Source: an uncultured Prevotella sp.
Lineage (GTDB): Bacteria; Bacteroidota; Bacteroidia; Bacteroidales; Bacteroidaceae
Reading direction: 5' to 3'
DNA length: 64,000 bases
Assembly: GCA_946999045.1 (NCBI GenBank)
Contig: CAMQBR010000003.1
Span: forward strand, 1-64,000
The notes below the pieces were generated by a model. The model made no database searches. It worked only from the letters and a program-made list of their open reading frames with translations, and had not been told where the DNA came from. Each line of letters starts with the position of its first letter. The first letter of the stretch is position 1. The translations under genes and the position numbers were made by a program. Positions 36,431 to 45,470 of the stretch are shown here, piece after piece.

Positions 36431-38374
36431 ATGAGTTACATAAAATTTGAAAAGCCCTTGATGACAAATTTGGAAGAATCGCTCCAAAGAGAAATTCTCC
36501 GAACCAATCGATCTGGAGCCTATTCCTGTTCTACCATTGTAGATTGTAATACACGCAAATATCATGGATTGCTCACAGTTCCTGTTCCTGAAATGGATGA
36601 TGATAATCATGTATTGTTGTCTTCGTTAGATGTTACTGTCGTGCAACATGGAGCTGAATTTAATTTGGGATTACACAAATATCAGGGAAATCAATTTAGT
36701 CCGAAGGGACACAAGTATATTCGTGAGTACGATTGCGACAAAGTGCCTACTACTATTTATAGGGTAGGAGGGGTATTGCTAAAAAAAGAGGTGGTATTTC
36801 AACATTATGAAGACCGCATTTTGATTAGCTATACCCTGCTGGATGCCCATTCTGCTACCACATTGCGATTAAAACCTTTTCTTGCTTTTCGCAGTGTAAG
36901 ACAGTTTACACATGAGAATGCCAATGCAAGTAGAGACTATAACGAGGTAGAAAATGGCATAAAAACCTGTATGTATGATGGTTATCCTTATTTGTATATG
37001 CAGTTTTCTAAATCTAACAAGTTCGTATTCAATCCCGATTGGTATCGTGGTGTAGACTATTCAAAAGAGCGTGAACGGGGTTACGCATCCAATGAAGACT
37101 TGTATGTGCCTGGTTTCTTTGAGATGAATATAGAGAAAGGTGAGCGCATTATTTTTGCTGCTTCCACTTCGCCAAGCAAAACAGCAACATTGCAAAAGCT
37201 GTTTGATAAGGAAGTAAACGAGCGTAATCCGCGTGATAATTTCTTTCATTGTTTGGTCAATGCAGCGCATCAGTTTCACAATCGTACAACTAAAGACGAA
37301 CGTTACATCTTAGCTGGCTATCCATGGTTTAAGTGTAGGGCGAGAGATACGTTTATAGCATTGCCTGGACTAACGCTATCAATAGATGAAACCGATTATT
37401 TTGAGTTGGTAATGAAAACCGCTCAACGTGGTCTGATAGAATTTATGGAGGGTAAACCTCTTACGGTTAAGATCTACGAGATAGAACAACCCGATGTACC
37501 ATTGTGGGCTATATGGGCTATACAGCAATATGGAAAAGTGGTTGGACTAAAAAAGAGTGCGGAAGAATATGGAAAGTTGGTTGAGCAAATAGTAGATTAT
37601 ATAGTATCTGGTTACCATTCTAACCTCAGTCTTCAACCTAATGGATTACTGAAAACCAAAGGGAAAGATACCGCTGTAACGTGGATGAACTCAACGGTTA
37701 ACGGTGTTCCAGTAGTTCCACGTACAGGATATATCGTAGAATTTAATGCACTATGGTACAATGCACTGAAGTATGTAGCTGCCTTAGAACAAGAGAAAAA
37801 TATTGATGAAAAGGCGCAATATTATGAAACACTGGCAGACAAGTGTGCTGGTAGTTTTGTAAAAATGTTTTATAACAAGTATGGTTACTTGTTCGATTTC
37901 ATAGATGAAGACCAGCCAGACTGGAGCGTTCGACCCAATATGGTGTTTGCTGTGGCGTTTGATTATTCGCCTTTATCGCAAGTACAAAAGAAGAGCGTAT
38001 TGGATGTTTGCACACGTGAGTTACTCACCCCGAAAGGTTTGCGTTCGTTATCTCCGAAGAGCACAGGATATAATCCTATGTATGTAGGTGCACAGACACA
38101 GCGCGACTATGCTTATCATCAAGGAACTGCATGGCCATGGTTAGGAGGTTTCTACATGGAAGCATGCTTAAAGTTGTACAAACGCAGTCGACTGAGTTTT
38201 ATAGAACGACAGATGGTAGGGTATGAAGATGAGATGAATCATCATTGCATCGGAACAATACCAGAATTATTTGATGGAAATCCGCCTTTCCGTGGACGTG
38301 GTGCCATATCTTATGCCATGAATGTAGCAGAGATATTGCGTACCCTCGATTTGTTAGAAAAATATAAACATTAA
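36431..38374 (+). CDS. glycogen debranching enzyme (amylo-alpha-1,6-glucosidase)
   Basis: 647 residues from ATG 36431. An in-frame ATG at 36320 would add 37 residues unlike the family. The start MSYIKFEKP, followed by LEESLQREILRTNRSGAYSCST, is typical of the N-terminal domain of the bacterial archaeal-type debranching enzymes. The C-terminal (alpha/alpha)6 catalytic part includes GYPWFKCRARDTFIALPGL and GTAWPWLGGFYMEA. It hydrolyses alpha-1,6 branches in glycogen. It is first in a three-gene operon with a GT4 glycosyltransferase and a GH57 amylase, 19 and 35 bp apart, a cluster widespread in Bacteroides and Prevotella. Confidence 0.92.
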   Translation: MSYIKFEKPLMTNLEESLQREILRTNRSGAYSCSTIVDCNTRKYHGLLTVPVPEMDDDNHVLLSSLDVTVVQHGAEFNLGLHKYQGNQFSPKGHKYIREYDCDKVPTTIYRVGGVLLKKEVVFQHYEDRILISYTLLDAHSATTLRLKPFLAFRSVRQFTHENANASRDYNEVENGIKTCMYDGYPYLYMQFSKSNKFVFNPDWYRGVDYSKERERGYASNEDLYVPGFFEMNIEKGERIIFAASTSPSKTATLQKLFDKEVNERNPRDNFFHCLVNAAHQFHNRTTKDERYILAGYPWFKCRARDTFIALPGLTLSIDETDYFELVMKTAQRGLIEFMEGKPLTVKIYEIEQPDVPLWAIWAIQQYGKVVGLKKSAEEYGKLVEQIVDYIVSGYHSNLSLQPNGLLKTKGKDTAVTWMNSTVNGVPVVPRTGYIVEFNALWYNALKYVAALEQEKNIDEKAQYYETLADKCAGSFVKMFYNKYGYLFDFIDEDQPDWSVRPNMVFAVAFDYSPLSQVQKKSVLDVCTRELLTPKGLRSLSPKSTGYNPMYVGAQTQRDYAYHQGTAWPWLGGFYMEACLKLYKRSRLSFIERQMVGYEDEMNHHCIGTIPELFDGNPPFRGRGAISYAMNVAEILRTLDLLEKYKH

Positions 38375-38393
38375 AAATAAGGAGTACAAACAC

Positions 38394-39668
38394 ATGAAAG
38401 TTTTAATGTTTGGATGGGAATATCCTCCGCATATTTTGGGTGGATTAGGAACGGCAAGTTATGGCATTACAGAGGGATTAAATGCGCAAGGCAATATGGA
38501 TATTACTTTTTGTCTGCCTAAACCTTGGGGAGATGAAGACCAAAGTAATGCGCATATTTTGGCTATGAATCATGTACCTATTGTTTGGCGTGATGTAGAT
38601 TATAGGTATGTAAAGAACAGAATAGGAAATGTAACAAGTCCAGAGGAATACTATCGTTTACGTGAGCACATCTATGCCGACTTTAGTTATATGAATGTAA
38701 ACGACTTAGGGTGTATGGAGTTCTCTGGTCGTTACCCTGATAATCTGCACGAAGAAATAAATAACTACTCTATTGTAGCTGGAGTTGTGGCTCGATCAAT
38801 GGACTTTGATATAATTCATGCTCACGATTGGCTTACCTATCCTGCAGGTATTCATGCTAAACAGATAAGCGGAAAGCCGTTGTGTATACACGTTCATGCA
38901 ACTGATTTTGACCGAAGCCGAGGTAAAGTAAATCCAACTGTTTATAGTATTGAAAAGAATGGTATGGATAATGCCGACTGCATTATGTGTGTAAGTGAAC
39001 TGACTAGGAAAACGGTTATTAATCATTATCATCAATTGCCCAGCAAATGTTTTACTGTACACAATGCGGTTTATCCGTTAAAGCCAGAATTAGAAGCTAT
39101 TCCGCACAGCGACCATAGGGGAAAAGAGAAAATAGTAACTTTTTTAGGAAGGTTGACAATGCAAAAAGGTCCTGAGTATTTTGTGGAGGCAGCCACGTTG
39201 GTATTGCAGCGAACGCATAACGTTAGGTTCTGTATGGCAGGTTCTGGAGATATGATGGATCAAATGATTTATCTGGCAGCTCAACGGGGTATTGCCGATA
39301 GATTTCACTTCCCTGGGTTTATGCGTGGCAAGCAAGTCTACGAATGTTTAAAGAATTCAGATGTATATGTAATGCCTTCGGTGAGTGAGCCGTTTGGTAT
39401 ATCGCCCCTAGAGGCAATGCAATGTGGTACGCCTACTATTATTTCCAAACAAAGTGGTTGTGCCGAGATACTACATAATTGTATCAAGGTAGATTATTGG
39501 GATATATATGCTTTGGCTGATGCTATGTATTCTATCTGCCACCGCGAGAGTTTGTTTAAGTATCTGCAAGAAGAAGGCAAACGAGAGGTTGATCAAATAA
39601 CTTGGGAGAAGGTTGGACGGTGGATTAAGGAATTGTACCAGCGTACGCTATCGGGCAATGTGAAATAA
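38394..39668 (+). CDS. GT4-type glycosyltransferase (glycogen synthase-like)
   Basis: A 424-residue GT-B fold enzyme. The N-terminus MFGWEYPPHILGGLGTASYG (4-23) has the glycine-rich loop used by glycogen synthases for the nucleotide-sugar and acceptor. The C-terminal Rossmann half has FLGRLTMQKGPEYF (~248-261) and the E-x7-E motif in SEPFGISPLEAMQCGTP. Its place between a debranching enzyme and a GH57 enzyme makes glycogen chain elongation the likely job. Whether ADP- or UDP-glucose is the donor cannot be read from the sequence. Confidence 0.88.
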   Translation: MKVLMFGWEYPPHILGGLGTASYGITEGLNAQGNMDITFCLPKPWGDEDQSNAHILAMNHVPIVWRDVDYRYVKNRIGNVTSPEEYYRLREHIYADFSYMNVNDLGCMEFSGRYPDNLHEEINNYSIVAGVVARSMDFDIIHAHDWLTYPAGIHAKQISGKPLCIHVHATDFDRSRGKVNPTVYSIEKNGMDNADCIMCVSELTRKTVINHYHQLPSKCFTVHNAVYPLKPELEAIPHSDHRGKEKIVTFLGRLTMQKGPEYFVEAATLVLQRTHNVRFCMAGSGDMMDQMIYLAAQRGIADRFHFPGFMRGKQVYECLKNSDVYVMPSVSEPFGISPLEAMQCGTPTIISKQSGCAEILHNCIKVDYWDIYALADAMYSICHRESLFKYLQEEGKREVDQITWEKVGRWIKELYQRTLSGNVK

Positions 39669-39703
39669 TAAGGTATTATTAACAATGAATAACCAATAAA
39701 ATT

Positions 39704-41044
39704 ATGAAATCTATTTGTTTATATTTCGAAATACATCAAAATATACAGTTACGACGTTATCGCTTCTTCGATATTGGTACAGACCATTATTATTATGACG
39801 ACTATGAGAACGAACGCATTATGACCGAAATATCGGAGAAGTCGTATATGCCTACGCTTTGTACTCTGTTAGATATGATTAAGTCAAGTAACCATTACTT
39901 CAAGGTAGCATTCTCCGTGTCGGGTGTTGCTATGGAACAAATGGAGATACATGCACCGCAAGTGATTGAAAAACTACAAGAGTTGAACGATACGGGGTGT
40001 GTAGAGTTCTTGGCAGAACCTTATTCGCACGGCTTGTCGTCATTAGCTAATGAAGAGTCTTTTGCTGATGAGGTAAAGCGGCAGTGTAAAAAAATGAAAG
40101 AATATTTTGGACAAATACCAAAGGTTTTGCGTAACTCATCGCTTATTTACAGCGATGACATTGGCTTGCAGGCATCGCAGTTAGGTTTTAAAGGTATGCT
40201 AACTGAAGGTGCTAAGCATGTTTTAGGGTGGAAATCGTCTCATTATTTGTATCATTGTGCATTGGCAGCTAACTTAAAATTATTATTACGAGATGTAGTG
40301 ATGAGTGATGATATTTCTCTTCGATTTAATAATAAAGATTGGGTAGGGTATCCATTGTTTGCTAATTATTATATTGATAGGATATCATCGTTACCAGAAA
40401 AAGAGCAGATTATCAATGTTTTTATGAATCTTTCTGCCATTGGAGTGTCTCAACCTTTGGAGAGTAATATATTGGAGTTTTTGAAAGCATTACCTGTTTA
40501 TGCAAAAGAAAAGAACATAGGTTTTGCAACTCCTTCTGAGATTTGTGACGCACATGATACGGTGGATGAATTAGATGTACCTGATACGTTGAGCTGGACT
40601 GATGAGGAACGAGATGTAAGTTCGTGGTTGGGTAACCCCATGCAACGTGAAGCGTTTAACAAGCTGTATAGTGTGGCAGATAGAGTTCGTATTGCCAACG
40701 ACCCTCGCATCAGTCAGGATTGGGATTATTTGCAGGCAAGTAACAACTTTAGGTTTATGACGACCAAAAACACAGGGGTAGGTATCAATCGAGGAATCTA
40801 TTCTAGTGCCTTTGATGCGTTTACCAATTATATGAATATCTTAGGCGATTTTATCAATCGTATCAATGCTCTTTACCCAGAAGATATTGATAATGAGGAG
40901 TTAAACTCGTTACTCACTACGATTAGAAATCAAGGAGAAGAGATAGAAGTAAAGGAAAGAGAGATTATTCGTTTGCAAACTAAAATAGAAAAAATAGAAG
41001 CTGAAAGCGATAAGTTAAGAGCTAAATTGAATGTAAAGAAGTGA
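39704..41044 (+). CDS. GH57-family alpha-amylase/glucanotransferase
   Basis: 446 residues. It begins directly with the beta-strand ICLYFEIHQNIQLRRYRFFD (4-23), which has the His-Gln pair of GH57 enzymes near the N-terminus. It continues with SNHYFKVAFSVSGVAMEQM and ECAEFL-like strands (VEFLAEPYSHGLSSL, ~107-121) holding the usual nucleophile-strand region. The C-terminal 45 residues are a coiled coil (RNQGEEIEVKEREIIRLQTK). It acts on alpha-1,4 glucans. There is no signal peptide, so it is cytoplasmic and fits glycogen turnover with its two operon partners. Confidence 0.9.
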   Translation: MKSICLYFEIHQNIQLRRYRFFDIGTDHYYYDDYENERIMTEISEKSYMPTLCTLLDMIKSSNHYFKVAFSVSGVAMEQMEIHAPQVIEKLQELNDTGCVEFLAEPYSHGLSSLANEESFADEVKRQCKKMKEYFGQIPKVLRNSSLIYSDDIGLQASQLGFKGMLTEGAKHVLGWKSSHYLYHCALAANLKLLLRDVVMSDDISLRFNNKDWVGYPLFANYYIDRISSLPEKEQIINVFMNLSAIGVSQPLESNILEFLKALPVYAKEKNIGFATPSEICDAHDTVDELDVPDTLSWTDEERDVSSWLGNPMQREAFNKLYSVADRVRIANDPRISQDWDYLQASNNFRFMTTKNTGVGINRGIYSSAFDAFTNYMNILGDFINRINALYPEDIDNEELNSLLTTIRNQGEEIEVKEREIIRLQTKIEKIEAESDKLRAKLNVKK

Positions 41045-41197
41045 TGTGGTAAAGTGGTTAAAGATGTTTAAGTTAAGGCCATTAGACTTTTTGTAGTGGT
41101 TTGTAGGGACACAAGGTTCGTACGTCCGCTCAAATTTATAAACATATCATCAAATAATCAATCTACTCCCTTTCGCTTGGAGAGGAGAGTGGAAAAA

Positions 41198-41312
41198 ATA
41201 AGCATCCTATATATTAGCCGTTTTTCACAAAAAAAACAAATAAACCTTATATGCTGCCAAACATATACGGGTTATTTGTTAGTGTGAAAGGTGGCTAATA
41301 TTGGATGCTTAC
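41198..41312. repeat. MITE family A, short complete copy
   Basis: It is bounded by TAAGCATCCTATATATTAGCC at the left and GGCTAATATTGGATGCTTA at the right, 115 bp in all. The interior differs from the 33-kb copy but is again palindromic (AAACAAATAA against TTATTTGTTA). Confidence 0.7.
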
Positions 41313-41315
41313 CTT

Positions 41316-41350
41316 AAACTAGATTACCCACACGGATTCGTTATAGAACT
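41316..41350. mobile_element. solitary ISL3-type terminal repeat
   Basis: AGATTACCCACACGGATTCG followed by TTATAGAACT matches the ends of the element at 49386-49950 (complement GGCTCTATAACGAATCG...). No transposase is next to it, so this is a leftover end, 8 bp from the ansA stop codon. Confidence 0.6.
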
Positions 41351-41358
41351 ATATTTTT

Positions 41359-42393
41359 TTACGGTCTTGTTATTTCTCCAGCTATTGATTCATTCATTTT
41401 TTTGCAAATTATGTCATGGTCATGGTAATGAGCTTGTAGAAACATGAGCTTTGTGAGGGCTGCTTCTACCGTACTATCATAGCCACTAATAACACCTGCA
41501 TTCTTTAATTGATAACCCGTGTCATAGCGCGTCATCTCTACATTGCCCGAAATACATTGACTAATGTTTACAATGATAATACCTCGTTCTGTAGCTTCGT
41601 GCAATGCTCTTGTCATCCATTTTTGTTGAGGAGCATTGCCACTGCCAAAACTACGCATCACCACACTTTTAAGTGAAGGTACATCCAAGACATGCCTTAC
41701 AAACTCTTCTTGCAAACCAGGAAACAAGGATAGCACCATTACATCGGTATTCATTTGTATATGTGGAACCATGGGCTTGCTGTAATCAGGACATAAAATG
41801 TGATGTCGTTGAAAATGAAAATTGATGCCAGCATCGCAAAGATGGGGATAGTTAAAAGTGTCAAAAGCATTAAAGCCGTCAGCATTTTGCTTGGTACTAC
41901 GGTTGCCACGCAAAAGCCGTCCGTTAAAATAAATACAAACCTCTGGCACTATGGGTGTATCGTCTTGGTAATAGGAAGCTGCCAGTTCTATACTTGACAA
42001 AAGATTTTCTTTTCCATCAGTTCTGAGAACTCCAATAGGTAACTGACTTCCTGTAAGAATGATGGGTTTGGTAAGATTTTCTAGCATGAACGAAAGAGCA
42101 GAGGCTGTGTACGACATGGTATCGGTTCCATGTAATATCACAAAACCATCATAAGCATTATATTGCGTGCTGATGATACTTACTAATTTCCTCCACATAT
42201 CAGGACTCATGTCGCTTGAGTCTATAGGAGGATCAAACTGATAAATATCAACACTTGTTTGTATCAGCTTAAATTCTGGTACATTCTTAACTAAGTGGTG
42301 GAAGTCTAATGGCTCTAAAGCATCTGTCTTAGCATTCTTTCCCATGCCAATAGTTCCACCCGTATAAATAAGTAAAACCTTGTTAGTTCTCAT
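41359..42393 (-). CDS. ansA: type I L-asparaginase
   Basis: Hydrolyses asparagine to aspartate and ammonia in the cytoplasm. The 344-residue protein has no signal peptide. Both family active-site motifs are present: YTGGTIGMG (10-18) with the nucleophilic Thr14, and HGTDTMSYTASALSFML (~88-104) with the second Thr-Asp pair. It starts 24 bp after the rlmD stop on the same strand, so the two are probably co-transcribed. Aspartate from this reaction can feed fumarate, linking it to the fumarate-respiring metabolism of the group. Confidence 0.95.
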   Translation of the reverse strand: MRTNKVLLIYTGGTIGMGKNAKTDALEPLDFHHLVKNVPEFKLIQTSVDIYQFDPPIDSSDMSPDMWRKLVSIISTQYNAYDGFVILHGTDTMSYTASALSFMLENLTKPIILTGSQLPIGVLRTDGKENLLSSIELAASYYQDDTPIVPEVCIYFNGRLLRGNRSTKQNADGFNAFDTFNYPHLCDAGINFHFQRHHILCPDYSKPMVPHIQMNTDVMVLSLFPGLQEEFVRHVLDVPSLKSVVMRSFGSGNAPQQKWMTRALHEATERGIIIVNISQCISGNVEMTRYDTGYQLKNAGVISGYDSTVEAALTKLMFLQAHYHDHDIICKKMNESIAGEITRP

Positions 42394-42417
42394 ATTATAG
42401 ATTTGTTTTAGGCTAGA

Positions 42418-43839
42418 TTAGCTTCTTTGTTCTAATAGTACAACGTTTTCCACATGTGGGGTATGCGGAAACATATCTACTGGTTGTACAGCTTTTATAC
42501 TGTATTGAACATCGAGCAAAGCCAAATCGCGTGCTTGTGTTGCAGGGTTGCAACTTACATACACTATGCGTTTGGGTGCTGCTTCAAGTATGATTTGCAC
42601 TACATCGGGGTGCATACCAGCACGTGGAGGGTCTGTAATAATAACATCTGGTCTGCCGTGCTGCGCTATAAACTCTTGTGTAAGAATATCCTTCATGTCG
42701 CCCGCATAGAACAAGGTGTTGTTAATGTGGTTGATTTCCGAATTTACTTTTGCATCCTTTATAGCATCTTCTACATATTCAATACCAATAACCTGTTTAG
42801 CTTGTTGGGCAACAAAGTTGGCAATGGTGCCTGTACCTGTGTATAAATCGTATACTAGTTCGTTGCCCGATAGTTGTGCAAACTGTCGTGCCACGCTGTA
42901 TAGGTGATAAGCCTGATCGGTATTGGTTTGATAAAAACTCTTGGCTGCTACCTTAAAATGAAGGTTGTCCATATTCTCAACAATATGGTCTTTGCCCTTG
43001 AATACTTCTACGGTTTGGTCGCCAAATGTGTCGTTGCACTTCTGATTGTCAACATAGAGCAGCGAGGTAATTTGTGGAAACTTATCGGCAATGTGCTGCA
43101 ACAGGTTGTGTGCACGTTGTTCATCGCCTTCGTCTTGAAACTTAAATTGTACCAAAACCATCCACTCTCTCGTGTTTGAATTGCGAATCATTATATCACG
43201 CAATAGTCCAGTTTGCTCACGCAAGTCAAAGAAACTGATACCATGAGCCAGTGCATAGTTACGTATCTCGTTTCTTATCTCGTTGCAAAGATTATCCATG
43301 AGCCAACATTTCTCTATGGGATATATTTTATCAAATGCACCTGTAATGTGAAAGCCTATAGCATTCATATTATCGTACGTTATGCCACTTGTAACCTCTT
43401 GGTGGGTAAGCCATCGTTTGTTGCTGCAACCAAATTCTAACTTGTTGCGATATTTATAAATTTTGGTTGAGCCCAATATGGTGTTAAACTCTGGCAGTTC
43501 TACCTTTCCTATTCTGGTTAGCTGGTCGTGTATTTGTTTTTGCTTCGCTTTGAGCTGAACTTCGTAAGGTAGATTTTGCCATTTGCATCCTCCACAAATG
43601 CCAAAATGTTGGCATACGGGCTCTTGTCGTATTTCGCTATATTTTATAAATCTTATAGCTTCTGCTTCACAATAATGATGTTTCTTTTTGCGAACTTGCA
43701 AGTCAACCACATCTCCAGGAACAGTAAAGGGTACAAATACTACCATGTCATTAATGCGTGCTAACGATTTGCCCTCGGCTGCTACATCGGTTATGGTAAT
43801 ATTCTCGAGTAGAGGTAACGATTTTCTCTTTCTTGACAT
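42418..43839 (-). CDS. rlmD: 23S rRNA (uracil-C5)-methyltransferase RlmD-type
   Basis: A 473-residue member of the RumA/TrmA family that methylates C5 of a uridine in 23S rRNA with SAM. It has an N-terminal TRAM RNA-binding domain (~10-65), Fe-S cluster ligands Cys76, Cys82 and Cys85 in CQHFGICGGC, and a SAM-binding DLYTGTGTI (~323-331). The catalytic Cys430 is in VSCNPATQARDL and the general base Glu464 in PHVENVVLL. The exact target uridine is inferred from the family; Bacteroidetes often have one such enzyme with wider specificity. Confidence 0.93.
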   Translation of the reverse strand: MSRKRKSLPLLENITITDVAAEGKSLARINDMVVFVPFTVPGDVVDLQVRKKKHHYCEAEAIRFIKYSEIRQEPVCQHFGICGGCKWQNLPYEVQLKAKQKQIHDQLTRIGKVELPEFNTILGSTKIYKYRNKLEFGCSNKRWLTHQEVTSGITYDNMNAIGFHITGAFDKIYPIEKCWLMDNLCNEIRNEIRNYALAHGISFFDLREQTGLLRDIMIRNSNTREWMVLVQFKFQDEGDEQRAHNLLQHIADKFPQITSLLYVDNQKCNDTFGDQTVEVFKGKDHIVENMDNLHFKVAAKSFYQTNTDQAYHLYSVARQFAQLSGNELVYDLYTGTGTIANFVAQQAKQVIGIEYVEDAIKDAKVNSEINHINNTLFYAGDMKDILTQEFIAQHGRPDVIITDPPRAGMHPDVVQIILEAAPKRIVYVSCNPATQARDLALLDVQYSIKAVQPVDMFPHTPHVENVVLLEQRS

Positions 43840-44032
43840 CTTGTTCTTTTTGGAGTGTAAAATTAGTTGAAAATTGATAAAGAACCAAACATATTGATAT
43901 ATTTTTAACGCTCTTTCGTTATTAGACAGATGAGGTTATAACTTATTAGATATAAGAAAATGAGGGATACAAGGCATTTACAATGGGGATAGAAGATTCG
44001 TTGAAGGGAGAATGTGATATTTCTTATAAGGT

Positions 44033-44154
44033 TGATACTATAAATTAGCTTTGGTAGATTTTGAACTCAAAAATAATTCCAGAATCTACCAAAATGTATT
44101 TCATAAAAATTACTTACAATATACGTTGGTAATTTATAGAACTAGCCATAAGTA
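44033..44154. repeat. MITE family B, short copy
   Basis: It starts ACTATAAATTAGCTTTGGTA and ends TTGGTAATTTATAGAACTAG. An internal palindrome (TGGTAGATT/AATCTACCA) is also present. Confidence 0.65.
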
Positions 44155-44177
44155 TTTATTAGGAAATATAAAAGTGT

Positions 44178-44264
44178 AAAAAGGCAATGGTCTTCACAGA
44201 TAATCGCCTCCAAATCTTCAATGGGTATTAATCCTTAAGGTAAAAAGATTGTTTTCAGGATAAC
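44178..44264 (-). ncRNA. candidate small RNA, copy B
   Basis: An 87-nt unit on the minus strand, transcribed toward rlmD. It begins GTTATCCTGAAAACAATC and ends in a hairpin (GGCGATTATCT, loop GTGA, AGACCATTGCC) followed by T5. It matches copy A (47002-47091) at all but a handful of positions, and the match stops at the predicted transcript start. Its promoter (44270-44300) lies 6 nt upstream. There is no plausible reading frame. I cannot assign it to a known RNA family. Confidence 0.7.
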
Positions 44265-44269
44265 GATTA

Positions 44270-44300
44270 CAAAGATAGTGTTTTTTGTTGTTCTAACAAA
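44270..44300 (-). promoter_or_regulatory. promoter of small RNA candidate B
   Basis: On the minus strand: TTTG (44300-44297), a 19-bp spacer, TATCTTTG (44277-44270). It is an exact match to the Bacteroidetes consensus. The spacer differs from that of copy A. Confidence 0.75.
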
Positions 44301-44434
44301 CGTTTTGGGGGAGTTCTTTTTAGATATTTTTCTGTGTACCTACACAATTAAAATATCTTTTATTTTACATCTTGTTGTTTTTAGTAGTGCTTTCGTGAAA
44401 CATGCTTGTTTGATAAGATTTTATAATCTTTACT

Positions 44435-44528
44435 TAAGGAAGGTTCTATAAATTACCACCGTATATTGTGAGTATTTCATAAATTTTACTTGCAAAATAT
44501 ATGGTGGTAATTTATAGAACCTGTCTTA
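44435..44528. repeat. MITE family B, near-perfect 94-bp palindrome
   Basis: TAAGGAAGGTTCTATAAATT at the left and AATTTATAGAACCTGTCTTA at the right, with the adjoining ACCACCGTATATT/ATATATGGTGGT also complementary. It would form a long hairpin in the mRNA immediately after the sucD stop and may serve as the transcription end of sucCD. Confidence 0.75.
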
Positions 44529-44546
44529 AATGAGTTTATATAACTT

Positions 44547-45425
44547 TTATCTCTTCTCGTCCATTAATTTTTTAAGTAAGTTAGGAATTTCGCAAGTTTC
44601 TAAAGCTACTGGAACACTTGCGGCTGCAAATGCTTTCATTTTTTCTGCTGCGGTACCAGAACCGCTGGAAATGATAGCACCTGCATGCCCCATTTGCTTT
44701 CCTTTAGGAGCTTCACGCCCAGAGATAAATGCTACAACAGGTTTGGTAACGTGTTCGGTAATATATTGTGCTGCACGCTCTTCTGCATCACCACCAATTT
44801 CACCTATCATAATAATGCTGTCGGTATCGTCATCGTTTTGGAACATTTCAAGTAAATCTTGGAAGTATAGTCCTACAATAGGGTCTCCACCTACTCCAAT
44901 AGCGGTAGACTGTCCGAAGCCAGCTGCGGTAAGGTCGGCTACTACCTGATAGGTTAATGTACCACTTCTACTGATAACACCTGTATGTCCTTTCTTAAAG
45001 ATATTGGTTGGCATAATGCCTACCATGCTCAAGGTAGGTGAAATAAGTCCAGGGCAATTAGGACCAATGAGTTGTGCTTCCTTGTTCGAAATGTATTTGT
45101 AAGCCTCTACTACATCTAATGTAGGTATCCCCTCTGTAATACAGATAATAAGTTTGATGCCTGCATCGGCTGCTTCTAGCATAGCGTCTTTAGCAAAAGC
45201 GGCAGGAACAAAGATAACAGAAGTGTTGGCATTTGTGGCTTTTACTGCATCTCTTACCGTGTTGAATACAGGAATGCCATTCACCTCTTGTCCTGCTTTG
45301 CCAGGAGACGTTCCGCCAACAACATTTGTTCCATACTCTTTCATTTTGGTAGCGTGGAAACTACCATCTCTTCCTGTTATTCCTTGTACGATTAACTTTG
45401 TATCTTGATTGATTAATATGCTCAT
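44547..45425 (-). CDS. sucD: succinyl-CoA synthetase alpha subunit
   Basis: With SucC, interconverts succinyl-CoA plus ADP (or GDP) and succinate plus ATP (or GTP). 292 residues, normal length. The N-terminal CoA-binding Rossmann domain has VQGITGRDGSFHATKMKEYG (13-32) and YGTNVVGGTSPGKAG. GPNCPGLI (~121-128) and the phosphohistidine site GHAGAIISSG (246-255, His247) are present. It lies 45 bp after sucC on the same strand. In Prevotella this step belongs to the succinate/propionate side of central metabolism. Confidence 0.97.
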   Translation of the reverse strand: MSILINQDTKLIVQGITGRDGSFHATKMKEYGTNVVGGTSPGKAGQEVNGIPVFNTVRDAVKATNANTSVIFVPAAFAKDAMLEAADAGIKLIICITEGIPTLDVVEAYKYISNKEAQLIGPNCPGLISPTLSMVGIMPTNIFKKGHTGVISRSGTLTYQVVADLTAAGFGQSTAIGVGGDPIVGLYFQDLLEMFQNDDDTDSIIMIGEIGGDAEERAAQYITEHVTKPVVAFISGREAPKGKQMGHAGAIISSGSGTAAEKMKAFAAASVPVALETCEIPNLLKKLMDEKR

Positions 45426-45470
45426 TTTGTCTTGATTTAAAGGATATTAGATATGTTATTTGTACTTGCA

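Larger units (their letters stand above)
43840..44546. other. intergenic region with two family B MITEs and an sRNA candidate
   Basis: No protein gene. In order: AT-rich sequence, MITE B copy (44033-44154), small RNA candidate B with its promoter (44178-44300), AT-rich sequence, then MITE B copy (44435-44528), ending 18 bp before the sucD stop. Confidence 0.6.

Noticed and set aside
44178..44264. Attenuated leader of rlmD rather than a small RNA
   Set aside because: The terminator lies over 300 bp before rlmD with a MITE between them, and the second copy is not in front of any related gene.
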